Assembly: GCA_910584435.1 (NCBI GenBank)
Contig: CAJUAP010000011.1
Span: forward strand, 5,307-49,740
Direction of reading: 5' to 3'
Source: an uncultured Acetatifactor sp.
GTDB lineage: Bacteria; Bacillota; Clostridia; Lachnospirales; Lachnospiraceae
DNA length: 44,434 bases
Positions within the stretch are counted from its first letter, which is position 1; each line of letters begins with the position of its first letter. The notes under the pieces are model-generated. The model was not told where the DNA came from, made no database searches, and was given only the letters and a program-made list of their open reading frames with translations. This document shows positions 15,630-24,609 of the stretch, piece after piece. The position numbers were made by a program, and so were the translations under genes.

Positions 15630-16142
15630 ATGAGTCAGAGGAGCAGAAGCACCGGACAAAACAGAGAGACTGCATATGATGAAAATAGAAAGCTTAATAA
15701 AAGGAACATGGAAGATGAATATGTCTATGGAAACGTGGTTCGCAAGGCGGAACCTCGGAAACGGTGGGAAGAAACTCCGGTAAGGAAGCCGCAGCCGGAA
15801 GTGAAAAAGAACCGTGAGAAAGCCCATCATATGAATGCAGGGTATGTATTATTCCTTACAGGGGCGCTCTGCATGTCGGCATTTATATTGGTAAATTACA
15901 TTCAGATGCAGGCGGAACTGACGACATTGACCAGAGTTGTGGCTAACAGGGAAAGTGAATTAAATCATTTGAAACGGGCAAATGAAGAAGAGTATAATCG
16001 TATTACCAATAGCATTGACTTAGAAGAGATTAAGCGGATTGCAATGGGAGAGCTGGGAATGGTGTATGCTCAGGAAGGACAGATTGTTACTTATGAAAAT
16101 GAAACAAGAGATTATATGCGTCAGGCAACGGGAAATAAGTAG
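15630..16142 (+). CDS. ftsL: FtsL-like bitopic division protein
   Basis: Scaffold of the septal synthase, bridging FtsW/PBP and FtsQ. The 170-residue protein has a long charged cytoplasmic N-terminus (about 1-70), one transmembrane helix (about 70-92, GYVLFLTGALCMSAFILVNYI) and an extracellular coiled coil (QMQAELTTLTRVVANRESELNHLKRANEEEYNRI, in pieces). The sequence of FtsL is poorly conserved, so the call rests on topology, coiled coil and position between rsmH and pbp. TAGGAGG nine bases before ATG supports the start. The N-terminus is longer than that of B. subtilis FtsL. Confidence 0.85.
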   Translation: MSQRSRSTGQNRETAYDENRKLNKRNMEDEYVYGNVVRKAEPRKRWEETPVRKPQPEVKKNREKAHHMNAGYVLFLTGALCMSAFILVNYIQMQAELTTLTRVVANRESELNHLKRANEEEYNRITNSIDLEEIKRIAMGELGMVYAQEGQIVTYENETRDYMRQATGNK

Positions 16143-16154
16143 CAGAGGTGCAAT

Positions 16155-18884
16155 GTGGGAAGAAATAATGGTGACAGACCTGGAAACAGGAGCAATAGCA
16201 TAAGCAGCGCAAGCGGAAACCGCAGCAATCGTGACAACAGAGAAGGCAGCGGCAGAAATGATATGAATATCGGGGGCAATTCTGTAGACAGAAGTGGAAA
16301 CAGGGATAGCAGAAACGCCCACAGCCGAAGCAGCAGAGACAGCAGCCGAAGCAGCAGAGACAGCAGCCGAAGCAGGGGAGACAGCAGCCGAAGCAGGGGA
16401 GACAGCAGCCGGAGCAGCAGAGACAACGGCAGAAACAGCAGGAATAGCAGCGTCGGCAAAAGCCGTAGAACCAGCAGCAAAGGTGATGGAAATAGAATCA
16501 TACAAATCCAGGAGCGAAGGAGGGATGGAAAGAGAAAGGATACGAAAAAGGAAGATAAGAATAAATTCTCTGTTAAGATGCAGAAAAAACTGGCAGTGCT
16601 GTATCTCATGGTGCTGCTGGCGTTTTCGGGTCTGGTTTTCCGGCTTGCATGGATTACAAGAGAAGATGGCGCCAGGTATCAGAAACAAGTGTTTTCACAG
16701 CAGAAATATGAATCCACCATACTGCCTTTCCGGCGCGGTGATATAGTGGATGCCAAGGGAACCAGGCTTGCAACCAGTGAAAAGGTGTATAACCTGGTAA
16801 TCGATGCAAAGGTGATGACAACAGAGGTAAAAGGACAACAGATATATCTGGAACCAACCCTGCAGGCATTGGCAGAACATTTTGAGCAGTTAGATATGAA
16901 TGCCATCCGGCAGTATGTTACGACCCACAGGAACTCGTCCTATTATGTGCCCTTAAAACAGCTGACATACGAGGAAATCAGCGGGTTTCAGGAAGCAATG
17001 AATAATTCCGGCAAGACATCAGCGGAGAATACGAAGCAGGAATCCGGCCAGACCGGAGGCAGCGGTACGGGCCGGACAGGAAGCGGAAACACGAGCCAGG
17101 AGCCAGGCCAGACCGGGAGCGGAGAATCAGGGCAGGATGATGAGAAGACAAATAAAGGTATCATAAAAGGTGTCTGGTTTGAAGAGGAATACAAGCGCAT
17201 TTATCCCTATGATTCCCTGGCAGCGGATGTGATCGGCTTTGCGAACAAGGATAACGCAGGCAGTTATGGTCTGGAGGAATATTACAACGATATTCTCAAT
17301 GGGATTAACGGCAGGGAATACGGCTATCTGAATGATGATCAGACCCCGGAGCGGACGCTGAAGCCTGCAGTGGATGGCTATAATATCCACTCCACCATCG
17401 ATGCCAATATACAGATGATTGTGGAAAAGTACCTGAAGAAATTTAATGAGGAACATGCAAACGGATATATCCAGGGAAACGGATCGGAAAATACGGCCTG
17501 TATCATTATGGATGTCAACAGCGGAGAAGTGCTCGCCATGGCGGAATATCCGGGATATAATCTGAATGATACCAGAAATCCCAATAGTCTGCTGGGAACC
17601 AGGATGGTAGAAATGGTGACCAATGCCAACGGCTATCAGGAGCTGAAGAAGACGGATACATATATCACAGAAGAAGTACTGGCAAATATGAGCAGCGATG
17701 AACTGTATCTGAATCTGAATAACCTGTGGAAAAGTTTCTGCATTACGGGAACATATGAACCCGGCTCCACAGCCAAGCCCTTTACAGTGGCGGCGGCCCT
17801 GGAGGAAGGCGCTATTTCCGCAACGGATACCTTTGAGTGCAACAGTGTTGTGGAAGTGGGAGGATATAAGATGGGCTGCCATAACAGGGCGGATGGAGTT
17901 CTGACGCTGGAACAGGCAGTAGCAAAATCCTGCAATGTGTCCATGATTAAGATTTCACAGATTCTGGGAAGTGAAGCATTCTGCAAGTTTCAGCAGATTT
18001 TTAACTTTGGTTTGAAAACCAATATTGATCTGGCAGGAGAGGCCAGGACGGCCAGCTTCGTCTATTCTGCAGATAAAATGGGCCCTACGGATCTTGCTAC
18101 CAATAGTTTCGGACAGAATTTTAATGTGACTATGATTGAAATGATCACGGGCTTCTGTTCCCTGATCAATGGCGGAAACTATTACGAACCTCATATGGTA
18201 AACAAGATCACCAATGCAAACGGCGCCACTGTGGCTAATATCGAACCAAGGCTGTTAAAACAGACAGTGTCCGCGTCGACTTCCGACATGATCAGAAAAT
18301 GCTGTGAAGCCGTGGTGGCATATGGAACAGGAAAGCCCGCCAGACCTGCAGGATATGCCATAGGGGGCAAGACCGGTACTGCGGAGACCATTGACCCCAA
18401 TACCCATAAGCGCTCCAAGACAGAATATGTGGTTTCTTTTATCGGATATGCGCCTGCGGATGATCCTCAGATTGCCATTTATGTGGTAATAGACAGACCT
18501 AATATGGAGAAACAGAGCGGCGGAGCGGTATATGCATCAGGTATTGCACGCAGTATTTTAACGGAAGTGCTTCCTTATCTGAACATTTTTATGACGGAGC
18601 CCCTGAGCGACGAGGAGAAGAGGGAGTTAGAGGCATTGCAGTTAGAGATTACCAATCAGTATGGCAGACCTTCGGAAGGAGATGATGAAGGACAGGAGGA
18701 CGATCAGACACAGCCCCCCGGTATAGATGCTTCAGGAACAGGAATGAGCTTTCCTATTGATCCTGAGACCGGATATCGGGTGGATCCTGAGACCGGTACC
18801 AGATATGATCCCGATGCAGGATTTGCCATTGACGGGGGTGAATCCGTTCCCGATGATACGCTTCCGCTGAATCCTAATCTCTAA
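16155..18884 (+). CDS. Division-type class B penicillin-binding protein (FtsI/PBP2B) with SR-rich N-terminal tail
   Basis: Septal DD-transpeptidase. GTG start, AGAGGTG a few bases upstream. Residues 1-143 form a hydrophilic Ser/Arg/Asn/Gly-rich cytoplasmic tail with five heptad repeats SSRDSSR/SRGDSSR (59-93). A transmembrane helix follows (about 144-165), then the PBP dimerisation domain interrupted by a Gly/Ser/Thr/Gln-rich low-complexity loop (about 280-335). The transpeptidase motifs are intact: STAK with Ser538 and Lys541, SCN at 592-594, KTG at 739-741. The C-terminal 70 residues are acidic with three DPETGxR-like repeats. At 909 residues it is about 200 longer than B. subtilis PBP2B, all by low-complexity additions. 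Confidence 0.93.
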   Translation: MGRNNGDRPGNRSNSISSASGNRSNRDNREGSGRNDMNIGGNSVDRSGNRDSRNAHSRSSRDSSRSSRDSSRSRGDSSRSRGDSSRSSRDNGRNSRNSSVGKSRRTSSKGDGNRIIQIQERRRDGKRKDTKKEDKNKFSVKMQKKLAVLYLMVLLAFSGLVFRLAWITREDGARYQKQVFSQQKYESTILPFRRGDIVDAKGTRLATSEKVYNLVIDAKVMTTEVKGQQIYLEPTLQALAEHFEQLDMNAIRQYVTTHRNSSYYVPLKQLTYEEISGFQEAMNNSGKTSAENTKQESGQTGGSGTGRTGSGNTSQEPGQTGSGESGQDDEKTNKGIIKGVWFEEEYKRIYPYDSLAADVIGFANKDNAGSYGLEEYYNDILNGINGREYGYLNDDQTPERTLKPAVDGYNIHSTIDANIQMIVEKYLKKFNEEHANGYIQGNGSENTACIIMDVNSGEVLAMAEYPGYNLNDTRNPNSLLGTRMVEMVTNANGYQELKKTDTYITEEVLANMSSDELYLNLNNLWKSFCITGTYEPGSTAKPFTVAAALEEGAISATDTFECNSVVEVGGYKMGCHNRADGVLTLEQAVAKSCNVSMIKISQILGSEAFCKFQQIFNFGLKTNIDLAGEARTASFVYSADKMGPTDLATNSFGQNFNVTMIEMITGFCSLINGGNYYEPHMVNKITNANGATVANIEPRLLKQTVSASTSDMIRKCCEAVVAYGTGKPARPAGYAIGGKTGTAETIDPNTHKRSKTEYVVSFIGYAPADDPQIAIYVVIDRPNMEKQSGGAVYASGIARSILTEVLPYLNIFMTEPLSDEEKRELEALQLEITNQYGRPSEGDDEGQEDDQTQPPGIDASGTGMSFPIDPETGYRVDPETGTRYDPDAGFAIDGGESVPDDTLPLNPNL
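16329..16433. repeat. 21-bp tandem array (five copies) in the PBP gene
   Basis: Five consecutive 21-base units start at 16329, 16350, 16371, 16392 and 16413. Units 1 and 2 are identical, 3 and 4 almost identical (GGGG variant), 5 diverged. In frame they encode SSRDSSR-like heptads in the cytoplasmic tail. The array leaves other frames open on both strands, which produces spurious reading frames. Confidence 0.9.
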
Positions 18885-18966
18885 CGCATATATTTCTTCC
18901 CGAAATAATTCATAACTTCACGGTAACAGGAATAAAGTATAATAATCCTTAACGGTGAGGTTTGGC

Positions 18967-20712
18967 ATGCTCACGGATAACAATAAAATATTCCACAGAA
19001 AGAAGATATTTGCTGTGTTTCTTCTCTGTATAGGTGCTTTTATAGGGTTGTTCGGACGGCTTATCTATCTCTGTGTGTGGCAGGCAGAGCATTATGCCAG
19101 AATGGCAACGGATCTGCACGAGAGAGAGCGCAGTATCAAGGCCGCCAGAGGACGTATCCTTGACTGTAACGGAAAAGTACTTGCGGATAATAAGACCGTA
19201 TGTACCGTATCGGTTATTTACAATCAGATTGAGGAACCGGAAAAAGTAATTGAGATTCTGTGTAAGGAACTGGAATTGACGGAGGATTATGTAAGGCGGA
19301 GGGTGGAAAAGTATTCCTCCATGGAGAGAATCAAAAGCAATGTGGATAAAACCGTGGGAGACAGAATCAGAGAATATGACCTGGCAGGGGTCAAGGTGGA
19401 TGAGGACTACAAGCGCTATTATCCTTATGATGATCTGGCAAGTAAGGTATTGGGATTTACAGGAGGTGATAACCAGGGAATTATAGGTTTGGAAGTGGTC
19501 TATGATACATATCTGCAGGGGGAGCCGGGAACCATATTGACGGTGACGGATGCCAAGGGCATAGAAGTGGAATCCGCAGGGGAGCGCCGGATTGAACCTG
19601 TAAGAGGCCTTGATCTGTGTATCAGTCTGGATATGAATATTCAGTCTTATGCCACACAGCTGGCAGAACAGGCGCTTGCCACAAAGGAGGCGGACAGCGT
19701 ATCCATATTGGTCATGAATCCTCAGAACGGTGAGATTCTGGCCATGGTAAATGTGCCGGAATTTGACCTGAACAATCCGTATGAACTGCCGGAGGGGACG
19801 CCGGAGAATATTACATCCGAGGAAACACAGAATATACTGAACAGCATCTGGCGAAATGGCTGTATCAATGATACCTATGAGCCGGGATCCACGTTCAAGA
19901 TTATTACGGCAGCGGCCGGGCTGGAAGAAGGGGTTGTGACGCCCGGCAGTTCATTTAACTGCCCCGGATACATCATCGTAGACGACAGAAAAATCCGCTG
20001 TCACAAGATTGCAGGACACGGCAGCCAGGATTTTACCCATACCATGATGAATTCCTGTAATCCGGCATTAATCACGGTGGGACTTCGGCTGGGGCTGGAC
20101 AGCTATTATAGTTATTTTGAGCATTTCGGCCTGAAGCGGAAGACAGGAATCGATTTGCCGGGCGAAGCGGGAACTATTATGCATAAGAAGGAAAATATGG
20201 GGAATGTAGAGCTTGCCACAGTAGCGTTCGGCCAGTCCTTTCAGATTACGCCCATACAGCTTATAACTACGGTATCCTCTATTATTAACGGGGGCAGAAG
20301 AATTACACCGCATTTTGGAATACAGACCTGCGATATAGACGGAAATGTTGTGGAAGTGTTTGAATATCCGGTGGAAGAGGGGATTGTATCAGGAGAGACA
20401 AGTGCAACCATGAGGGAAATACTGGAGATGGTAGTTGCGGAGGGCAGCGGCGCCAATGGAAAGGTGGCAGGTTTTCGGGTGGGGGGTAAGACAGCCACAA
20501 GCCAGACCCTTCCAAGAGGCAGCGGCCGTTACATAGCGTCTTTTATTGGTTTTGCTCCGGCTGATAATCCACAGGTCATTGCCCTTGCCATAGTGAACCA
20601 TCCCAAGGGAGTCTATTATGGAGGACAGGTGTCCGCGCCTATTGTCCGACAGCTGTTTGAAAATATTCTTCCTTATTTAGGTATTGAGGGGGCGCAGAAT
20701 GAACAAAATTAG
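18967..20712 (+). CDS. spoVD: SpoVD-like class B penicillin-binding protein
   Basis: Transpeptidase for the spore cortex, or a second division PBP. One N-terminal transmembrane helix (about 13-35), dimerisation domain, then transpeptidase motifs STFK (Ser308, Lys311) and SCN (363-365). The third motif reads KTA (508-510, GGKTATSQ) where KTG is canonical. The 581-residue protein ends without the PASTA domain found in B. subtilis SpoVD. GTG 18955 is in frame, but GGTGAGG at 18954-18960 is spaced well for ATG 18967. A TATAAT at 18938-18943 suggests a local promoter; no convincing sigma-E site was seen. Position after the division PBP and before mraY is that of spoVD. Confidence 0.85.
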   Translation: MLTDNNKIFHRKKIFAVFLLCIGAFIGLFGRLIYLCVWQAEHYARMATDLHERERSIKAARGRILDCNGKVLADNKTVCTVSVIYNQIEEPEKVIEILCKELELTEDYVRRRVEKYSSMERIKSNVDKTVGDRIREYDLAGVKVDEDYKRYYPYDDLASKVLGFTGGDNQGIIGLEVVYDTYLQGEPGTILTVTDAKGIEVESAGERRIEPVRGLDLCISLDMNIQSYATQLAEQALATKEADSVSILVMNPQNGEILAMVNVPEFDLNNPYELPEGTPENITSEETQNILNSIWRNGCINDTYEPGSTFKIITAAAGLEEGVVTPGSSFNCPGYIIVDDRKIRCHKIAGHGSQDFTHTMMNSCNPALITVGLRLGLDSYYSYFEHFGLKRKTGIDLPGEAGTIMHKKENMGNVELATVAFGQSFQITPIQLITTVSSIINGGRRITPHFGIQTCDIDGNVVEVFEYPVEEGIVSGETSATMREILEMVVAEGSGANGKVAGFRVGGKTATSQTLPRGSGRYIASFIGFAPADNPQVIALAIVNHPKGVYYGGQVSAPIVRQLFENILPYLGIEGAQNEQN

Positions 20713-21679
20713 TATGATGGCAGTAATACTTTCCTTTGGCATCAGTGCAGTCTGCGGACCGGTTCTGATTCCGTTTTTAAGATGGCTCAAGTGCGGGCAG
20801 ACAGTCCGGGAAGAGGGTCCTGCCGCACATTTGAAGAAAACCGGGACGCCTACCATGGGTGGGATTATGATATTGGTAAGCGTGGTGCTGACCTCCGTAT
20901 TGTTTATGGAGGATTACCCTAAAATTGCACCGGTACTTTTTCTGACGGTGGGATTTGGGCTGGTGGGGCTGATAGATGATTATATTAAGGTAGTGTGCAG
21001 ACGTTCCATGGGACTGTCCCCCTGGCAGAAACTGGCCGGCCAATTGGCGGTTACAGGTATCTTTGCATGGTATTTGATACATTATACGGATGTGAGTCTG
21101 GCAATGAGGATTCCTTTTCTGCCGGGGAGATATCTGGATTTCGGCATATGGAATGTGCCCATTCTGTTCTTTATTGTGTTAGGGACGGCCAACGGAACCA
21201 ATTTTACCGATGGGCTGGACGGATTGGCAGGGAGTGTTACTTTGATGGTGGCAGTATTTTTTTCCGTAGTTGCCATTGGAACGGCCGGGGGCATTGAGCC
21301 TGTGACCTGCGCTGTAGCCGGAGCGCTGCTGGGTTTCCTGCTGTTTAATGTGTATCCGGCTAAGGTGTTTATGGGAGATACGGGGTCTCTGGCCCTGGGA
21401 GGTTTTGTGGCAGGATGTGCGTACCTGCTTCAGATGCCCCTGTTTATAGCTGTTATCGGCATTATCTATCTGGCAGAGGTGTCTTCGGTCATTCTGCAGG
21501 TGGCATATTTTAAACTAAGCGGTGGGAAGCGGATATTCAAAATGGCACCGCTCCATCATCATTTTGAGCTTTGCGGGTGGTCTGAAACCAGAATTACAGC
21601 ATTATTTACTATCATTACAGCCTTGATGTGTCTGGCTGCATTGGCTATGTTGAGCGCCAACGGAATGAAGATTTTCTAA
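20699..21679 (+). CDS. mraY: Phospho-MurNAc-pentapeptide transferase
   Basis: Membrane enzyme that makes lipid I from UDP-MurNAc-pentapeptide and undecaprenyl phosphate. Signature motifs: HLKKTGTPTMGG, LVGLIDDYIKV (the catalytic Asp pair), GTANGTNFTDGLDGLA and VFMGDTGSLALGG, and MAPLHHHFEL with the triple His. About ten hydrophobic segments, 326 residues, normal. GAGGGGG at 20685-20692 decides for ATG 20699, which overlaps the spoVD stop by 14 bases. Confidence 0.97.
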   Translation: MNKISMMAVILSFGISAVCGPVLIPFLRWLKCGQTVREEGPAAHLKKTGTPTMGGIMILVSVVLTSVLFMEDYPKIAPVLFLTVGFGLVGLIDDYIKVVCRRSMGLSPWQKLAGQLAVTGIFAWYLIHYTDVSLAMRIPFLPGRYLDFGIWNVPILFFIVLGTANGTNFTDGLDGLAGSVTLMVAVFFSVVAIGTAGGIEPVTCAVAGALLGFLLFNVYPAKVFMGDTGSLALGGFVAGCAYLLQMPLFIAVIGIIYLAEVSSVILQVAYFKLSGGKRIFKMAPLHHHFELCGWSETRITALFTIITALMCLAALAMLSANGMKIF

Positions 21680-21708
21680 GAAAAGGTTCTTTGGAAGGGA
21701 AGACAGAG

Positions 21709-23160
21709 ATGAAAGCGGAAAGGGAACAGGAACAGCAAAGGAAACAGGATCAAGAACAGCAGCAAAAGGAACAGTTCACAGAAGCCGGGAGTATTGCAGG
21801 AGAAAAGTGCATTGTGATTGGTTCCGGCATCAGCGGAATCGGTTCGCTGGAACTTTTGGAATATATGGGGGCAGAGGTCATTCTGTATGACGGCAAGGAA
21901 GGAATGACGGAGCGGGAGCTTTGCGAGAAGCTGCCGCTGAAGAGCAATGCAGTCTGTATGACAGGAGAACTGCCGGAGAAAATCAGAGAAGAAATCCGTA
22001 CAGTGGTTGTAAGCCCCGGTGTGCCTGTGGATATTCCGCTGCTAAAGGAGTTTCAGGCAAATGGCGCGGAAATTATTGGGGAAATTGAGTTAGGATACAG
22101 GGAAGAAAAGGGCAGGGTGGCGGCGATTACCGGTACCAACGGTAAGACTACCACCACAACATTGGTGGGAGAAATCATGAAGGCGCACCTGGGTGAAGAT
22201 AAGGTGTTTGTGGTGGGGAATATCGGTAATCCGTATACATCGGAATGTCTGAAGACCACATCGGAAACGGTGACTGTGGGAGAAATCAGTTCCTTTCAGC
22301 TGGAAACCATTTCTTCTTTTCATCCGGCGGTATCGGCAATCCTGAATATAACGCCGGACCATTTGAACCGACACCACACCATGGAAGCGTATGCGGCGGC
22401 AAAGGAGGCCATTACCCGGAACCAGACAAAGGAGGATATCTGTGTCCTGAATTATGAGAATGCGTATACAAGAGCATTTGGGGAGAGATGTCCGGCCAGG
22501 GTTATTTTCTTTTCTGCCGCGAAAAGGCTGGAAGAGGGCTATTTCCTGCTGGGAGATAAGATTGTAAGAGCGTTCGGAGGCCAGGAAGAGGAATTGCTTG
22601 ACATCCATGAGGATATGAATCTGGTGGGAATGTGCAATGTGGAGAATGTGATGGCGGCCATTGCAGTCGGAGAGGGTATGGGGGTGCCGATTGAGACAAT
22701 CCTGGCTGTAGTGAGAGAATTTCATGCAGTGGAGCATCGGATTGAGTTTGTGGCGTCTAAGGGAGGGGTGGATTATTATAATGACTCCAAGGGTACGAAT
22801 CCGGATGCCGCAATACAGGGAATACGTGCCATGAGCAGACCCACCGTTCTCATTGGAGGAGGATATGATAAGCAGAGCGAATATGACGAGTGGATAGAAA
22901 GCTTTGAAGGAAAGGTAAAATGGCTGGTGCTAATCGGCCAGACAAGGGAGAAAATTGCAGCTTGTGCAAGAAAGCATGGATTTGAAAGAATCCGTTTTGC
23001 TGATACTTTTGAAGAATGCCTGGAGCTTTGTACCAGGCTTGCACAGAGCGGTGATGCGGTTTTGTTATCGCCTGCCTGTGCAAGCTGGGGAATGTTTCCA
23101 AATTATGAGGTGAGGGGAGAGAAATTCAAAGAATATGTCAATCAATTGCCTTCCACATAA
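21709..23160 (+). CDS. murD: UDP-N-acetylmuramoyl-L-alanine:D-glutamate ligase
   Basis: Adds D-Glu to UDP-MurNAc-L-Ala in the cytoplasm. N-terminal Rossmann motif IVIGSGISGIGS, central ATP site TGTNGKTTTTT, EISSFQLE, ITPDHLNRH, then YYNDSKGTNPDA in the C-terminal domain. ATG 21709 has GGAAGGGA eight bases upstream; the in-frame extension to 21628 overlaps mraY and is rejected. The first about 30 residues are a Gln/Glu/Lys-rich run (REQEQQRKQDQEQQQ) absent from most MurD proteins. Confidence 0.96.
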   Translation: MKAEREQEQQRKQDQEQQQKEQFTEAGSIAGEKCIVIGSGISGIGSLELLEYMGAEVILYDGKEGMTERELCEKLPLKSNAVCMTGELPEKIREEIRTVVVSPGVPVDIPLLKEFQANGAEIIGEIELGYREEKGRVAAITGTNGKTTTTTLVGEIMKAHLGEDKVFVVGNIGNPYTSECLKTTSETVTVGEISSFQLETISSFHPAVSAILNITPDHLNRHHTMEAYAAAKEAITRNQTKEDICVLNYENAYTRAFGERCPARVIFFSAAKRLEEGYFLLGDKIVRAFGGQEEELLDIHEDMNLVGMCNVENVMAAIAVGEGMGVPIETILAVVREFHAVEHRIEFVASKGGVDYYNDSKGTNPDAAIQGIRAMSRPTVLIGGGYDKQSEYDEWIESFEGKVKWLVLIGQTREKIAACARKHGFERIRFADTFEECLELCTRLAQSGDAVLLSPACASWGMFPNYEVRGEKFKEYVNQLPST

Positions 23161-23196
23161 AGCTTAGTGGCTGGTAATTTCGGATAAGGAGCGCTT

Positions 23197-24519
23197 ATGG
23201 CATCTGACGAAATAAGAAAATTTCGTGATACAAGGAAATCTCGTGATATAAGAGATTACCATGACAGAAGGGATTCTGGTGAACAAAGTGACTTTCGTGA
23301 TAAAAGGAATTCCTATGACAAAAAGAATTCTTATGAGGAAAAAACCTATGGTGGAAAGAGGAACAAAAACACCAGGCGGAAGAAAAAAGAGCAATCGGAA
23401 TACTTTTTTGATTACAGCCTCCTTTTTATCGTTCTGTTTCTGATGGGGTTTGGCCTGGTTATGATTTATTCGGCCAGTTCTTATCAGGCATTTTTGGAAT
23501 TCGGGGATTCGGCGCATTATCTGAAGAGACAGCTCACTGCCGGTATTATCGGACTGGTGCTGATGATTATTGTGGCGAACATTCCTTATCACTTCTGGGA
23601 AAAATTCTATCTGCTTGGATATTTGATATCCATGGTGCTGGTTCCTATGGTACTGACACCTTTGGGCGTAGAATCCCACGGCGCACGCAGATGGATTGCC
23701 ATTCCGGGAATCGGCTTCAATGTACAGCCCGCCGAGGTGGCAAAGCTTTGCATGATTTTATTCCTTGCAGTGATGGTGTGTAAAATAGGTAAGGGTGTCC
23801 GTTCCATGAAGGGCTTTTGTATTATGGTGGCATTTCCCATGCCGATTGTATTGGAAGTTTATATCATCACACAGAATCTGAGTTCGGCCATTATCATTCT
23901 GGGCATTTCTGTTCTTATGGTATTTGTGGCCAGCCCGGATTATAAGAAATTTGTCATTATGGCACTGCTGGTTCTTGCCGCCGCGGCGCTGGTGGTATAT
24001 CTGGTGGTGTCGGGAAATGATTTCATGGCATTTCGAGGCAATCGTATTCTGTCATGGCTGGATCCGGAAAGCGACCCTACCGATACGGGATTCCAGACCT
24101 TACAGGGGCTGTATGCCATAGGCAGCGGCGGCGTCTTTGGAAAGGGACTGGGGCAGAGTATGCAGAAGCTGAGTTTTCTGCCGGAGGCCCAGAATGATAT
24201 GATTTTTTCTATTATCTGCGAAGAGCTTGGCCTGTTTGGCGCAGTAGCGATTATCCTGATGTTCGTGATGCTGTTGTGGCGCATGATGGTGATTGCCAAC
24301 AATGCGCCGGATCTCTTCGGAGCCATGCTGGTGGTGGGGGTTATGGGACATATCACCATTCAGGCCATTTTGAATATTGCCGTGGTGACGGCAACCATAC
24401 CGAATACGGGAATTTCCCTGCCGTTTATCAGTTACGGAGGTTCGTCCGTCATGTTCCTGCTGATTGAGATCGGGCTGGTTCTGAGTGTGGCACGAAGGAT
24501 ACAGTTGAAGGAATTGTAA
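23197..24519 (+). CDS. ftsW: SEDS-family peptidoglycan glycosyltransferase (FtsW/SpoVE)
   Basis: Polymerises lipid II at the septum with its partner PBP. About ten transmembrane segments start at residue 70 (DYSLLFIVLFLMGFGLVMIYSAS). Family motifs: SHGARRWIAIPGIGFNVQPAE, GLYAIGSGGVFGKGLGQS, LPEAQNDMIFSIICEELG (Asp essential in SEDS enzymes) and PFISYGGSSVMF. The first 70 residues are a charged tail with repeated FRDxR, SRDIRD and NSYDKKNSYEEK units, unusual for FtsW. AAGGAGCG before ATG supports the start. In a sporulating bacterium this single dcw copy may serve both division and cortex synthesis. Confidence 0.94.
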   Translation: MASDEIRKFRDTRKSRDIRDYHDRRDSGEQSDFRDKRNSYDKKNSYEEKTYGGKRNKNTRRKKKEQSEYFFDYSLLFIVLFLMGFGLVMIYSASSYQAFLEFGDSAHYLKRQLTAGIIGLVLMIIVANIPYHFWEKFYLLGYLISMVLVPMVLTPLGVESHGARRWIAIPGIGFNVQPAEVAKLCMILFLAVMVCKIGKGVRSMKGFCIMVAFPMPIVLEVYIITQNLSSAIIILGISVLMVFVASPDYKKFVIMALLVLAAAALVVYLVVSGNDFMAFRGNRILSWLDPESDPTDTGFQTLQGLYAIGSGGVFGKGLGQSMQKLSFLPEAQNDMIFSIICEELGLFGAVAIILMFVMLLWRMMVIANNAPDLFGAMLVVGVMGHITIQAILNIAVVTATIPNTGISLPFISYGGSSVMFLLIEIGLVLSVARRIQLKEL

Positions 24520-24609
24520 TAATACAAGGTACATATGCGGCCTGATTTTCATAGGATAGAATATGTGAATATAGGGTATGCCGCAATGCAGCACACCCTG
24601 GGAAGCCGG

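Noticed and set aside
16121..16746. Leu/Ser/Arg-rich minus-strand frames and an Ala/Glu-rich plus-strand frame in the PBP tail
   Set aside because: They result from the 21-bp repeat being open in several frames; the PBP frame is continuous with an intact transpeptidase and has the ribosome binding site.
18898..18954. Sigma-E promoter for spoVD
   Set aside because: Only a TATAAT is clear; the sigma-E -35 and -10 patterns could be matched only with several mismatches.
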